A DNA stretch of 34,395 nt from Bacillota bacterium. Its GTDB lineage: Bacteria; Bacillota; Clostridia; Acetivibrionales; DSM-1351. Location of the stretch: NCBI GenBank assembly GCA_023431385.1, contig JAEYWA010000050.1, forward strand, positions 1 to 34,395. The letters are read 5' to 3'. Positions 33,682 to 34,395 of this stretch are shown here, in pieces. The translations under genes and the position numbers were made by a program. Numbering within the stretch: the stretch's first letter is position 1; each line of letters opens with the position of its first letter. Under the pieces are notes generated by a model. The model saw only the letters and a list, made by a program, of their open reading frames with translations. It had not been told where the DNA came from and made no database searches.

Positions 33682-34395
33682 ATGAAAAGAATTTCTTTAG
33701 CCCTCATAGGTGCCGGAGACAGAGGAATGCACTCCTATGCTCCCTACGCACTAAATAAACCACATGAAGTTGAATTTGTTGCTGTAGCTGAACCGGATGA
33801 TAAAAAAAGAGAAGCTTTCAGGAAGCAATATGGAATAAAGGAAGAAAATTGCTTCACTGACTATAAAGGCTTGCTTGACAGACCCAAGTTAGCGGATGGT
33901 ATGTTGATTTGCAATCAGGACAGAATGCATCTGGAACCTGCCATAATGGCCCTGGAAAAAGGCTATCATGTTATGCTTGAAAAGCCTATGTCAGTCGATC
34001 CTGTTGAATGCATGCAAATAGGGGACTGTGCCGAAAAGTATAATAAAGTATTGGTAATTTGCCATGTGTTAAGATACACCCCGTTCTTTTCAACTATTAA
34101 AGAACTTATTGATGACGGGGCCATTGGTAAGCTAATCTCAATTCAGCATAATGAAAATGTGAGCTATTGGCATCAGGCCCACAGTTACGTAAGAGGTAAC
34201 TGGCGTAAGGCCGAAGAATCCAGTCCGATGATTCTGGCAAAATCCTGCCACGACATGGACATTATTCTTTGGTTAGCCGGTTCTGATTGTAATAAGCTTT
34301 CTTCTTTTGGTAGTCTTTCACACTTCAAGAAGGAAAATGCTCCAGTGGGAGCACCTGAAAGATGTCTTCAGGGCTGCCCCTCAGAAAAGGAATGC
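33682..34395 (+). CDS. Gfo/Idh/MocA-family oxidoreductase (N-terminal 238 residues)
   Basis: This gene is cut by the right edge; 238 codons are visible without a stop. The N-terminus L-A-L-I-G-A-G-D-R-G-M-H is a Rossmann nucleotide-binding loop, and E-K-P-M-S carries the conserved lysine of the Gfo/Idh/MocA catalytic motif. H-D-M-D fits the second domain. C-x-x-C-x-x-x-x-x-C-like cysteines (C-L-Q-G-C-P-S-E-K-E-C) at the end of the visible part occur in a subgroup of these enzymes. AGAAAGGA precedes the ATG. Placement 51 bp after the permease genes suggests it modifies the imported sugar, by oxidation or epimerisation with NAD(P). The substrate is unknown. Confidence 0.85.
   Translation, partial: MKRISLALIGAGDRGMHSYAPYALNKPHEVEFVAVAEPDDKKREAFRKQYGIKEENCFTDYKGLLDRPKLADGMLICNQDRMHLEPAIMALEKGYHVMLEKPMSVDPVECMQIGDCAEKYNKVLVICHVLRYTPFFSTIKELIDDGAIGKLISIQHNENVSYWHQAHSYVRGNWRKAEESSPMILAKSCHDMDIILWLAGSDCNKLSSFGSLSHFKKENAPVGAPERCLQGCPSEKEC

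Overview
The window looks like part of a chromosome from a low-GC anaerobic Firmicute of the cellulolytic Clostridium / Ruminiclostridium / Lachnoclostridium type. The signs are strong GGAGG-type ribosome binding sites, lipoprotein sugar-binding proteins, YesM/YesN two-component pairs, an L-fucose isomerase-aldolase-kinase operon, a Clostridium-type NADP secondary alcohol dehydrogenase, and anaerobe-style LUD and flavodoxin-like proteins. This assignment is an inference from gene content. I saw no rRNA, tRNA, CRISPR array, intact insertion sequence or phage gene.

Layout. (1) 1-5400: a sugar ABC import module (cut-off permease, binding lipoprotein) divergent from a YesM kinase and YesN regulator; this block is visibly more GC-rich than the rest. 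(2) 5506-7021: a Dps ferroxidase and a ZupT-like zinc transporter, divergent. (3) 7022-7748: a 727-bp AT-rich gap ending in a near-consensus promoter and three repeated operator-like sites. (4) 7749-16674: a nine-gene sugar-acid operon: LacI regulator, KDPG aldolase, TIM-barrel isomerase/epimerase, organic-acid permease, (hairpin attenuator), HyuA-like ATPase, HEXXH zincin-like protein, KDG kinase, HPS-like decarboxylase/synthase and 6-phospho-3-hexuloisomerase. (5) 16757-20762 on the minus strand: fucI-fucA-kinase, with a divergent AraC regulator at 20890. (6) 22195-26430: secondary alcohol dehydrogenase, a decayed stretch with a broken metallo-beta-lactamase-fold gene, a LUD protein and a two-domain flavodoxin-like protein. 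(7) 26935-34395: a second YesM/YesN pair, binding lipoprotein, two permeases and a Gfo/Idh/MocA oxidoreductase cut by the window end.

How it may work together. The two YesMN-ABC modules probably sense and import oligosaccharides; neither carries an ATPase, so a shared MsmX-type ATPase elsewhere is likely. The fucose operon splits L-fucose to lactaldehyde and DHAP, and the neighbouring alcohol dehydrogenase could act on the short carbonyl product. The sugar-acid operon has the lower Entner-Doudoroff steps (KDG kinase, KDPG aldolase) but none of the enzymes that make KDG. It adds an HPS/PHI pair, an epimerase, and a HyuA-like ATPase translationally overlapped with a zincin-like protein. That combination is the best candidate here for an undescribed pathway; its substrate cannot be read from the sequence.
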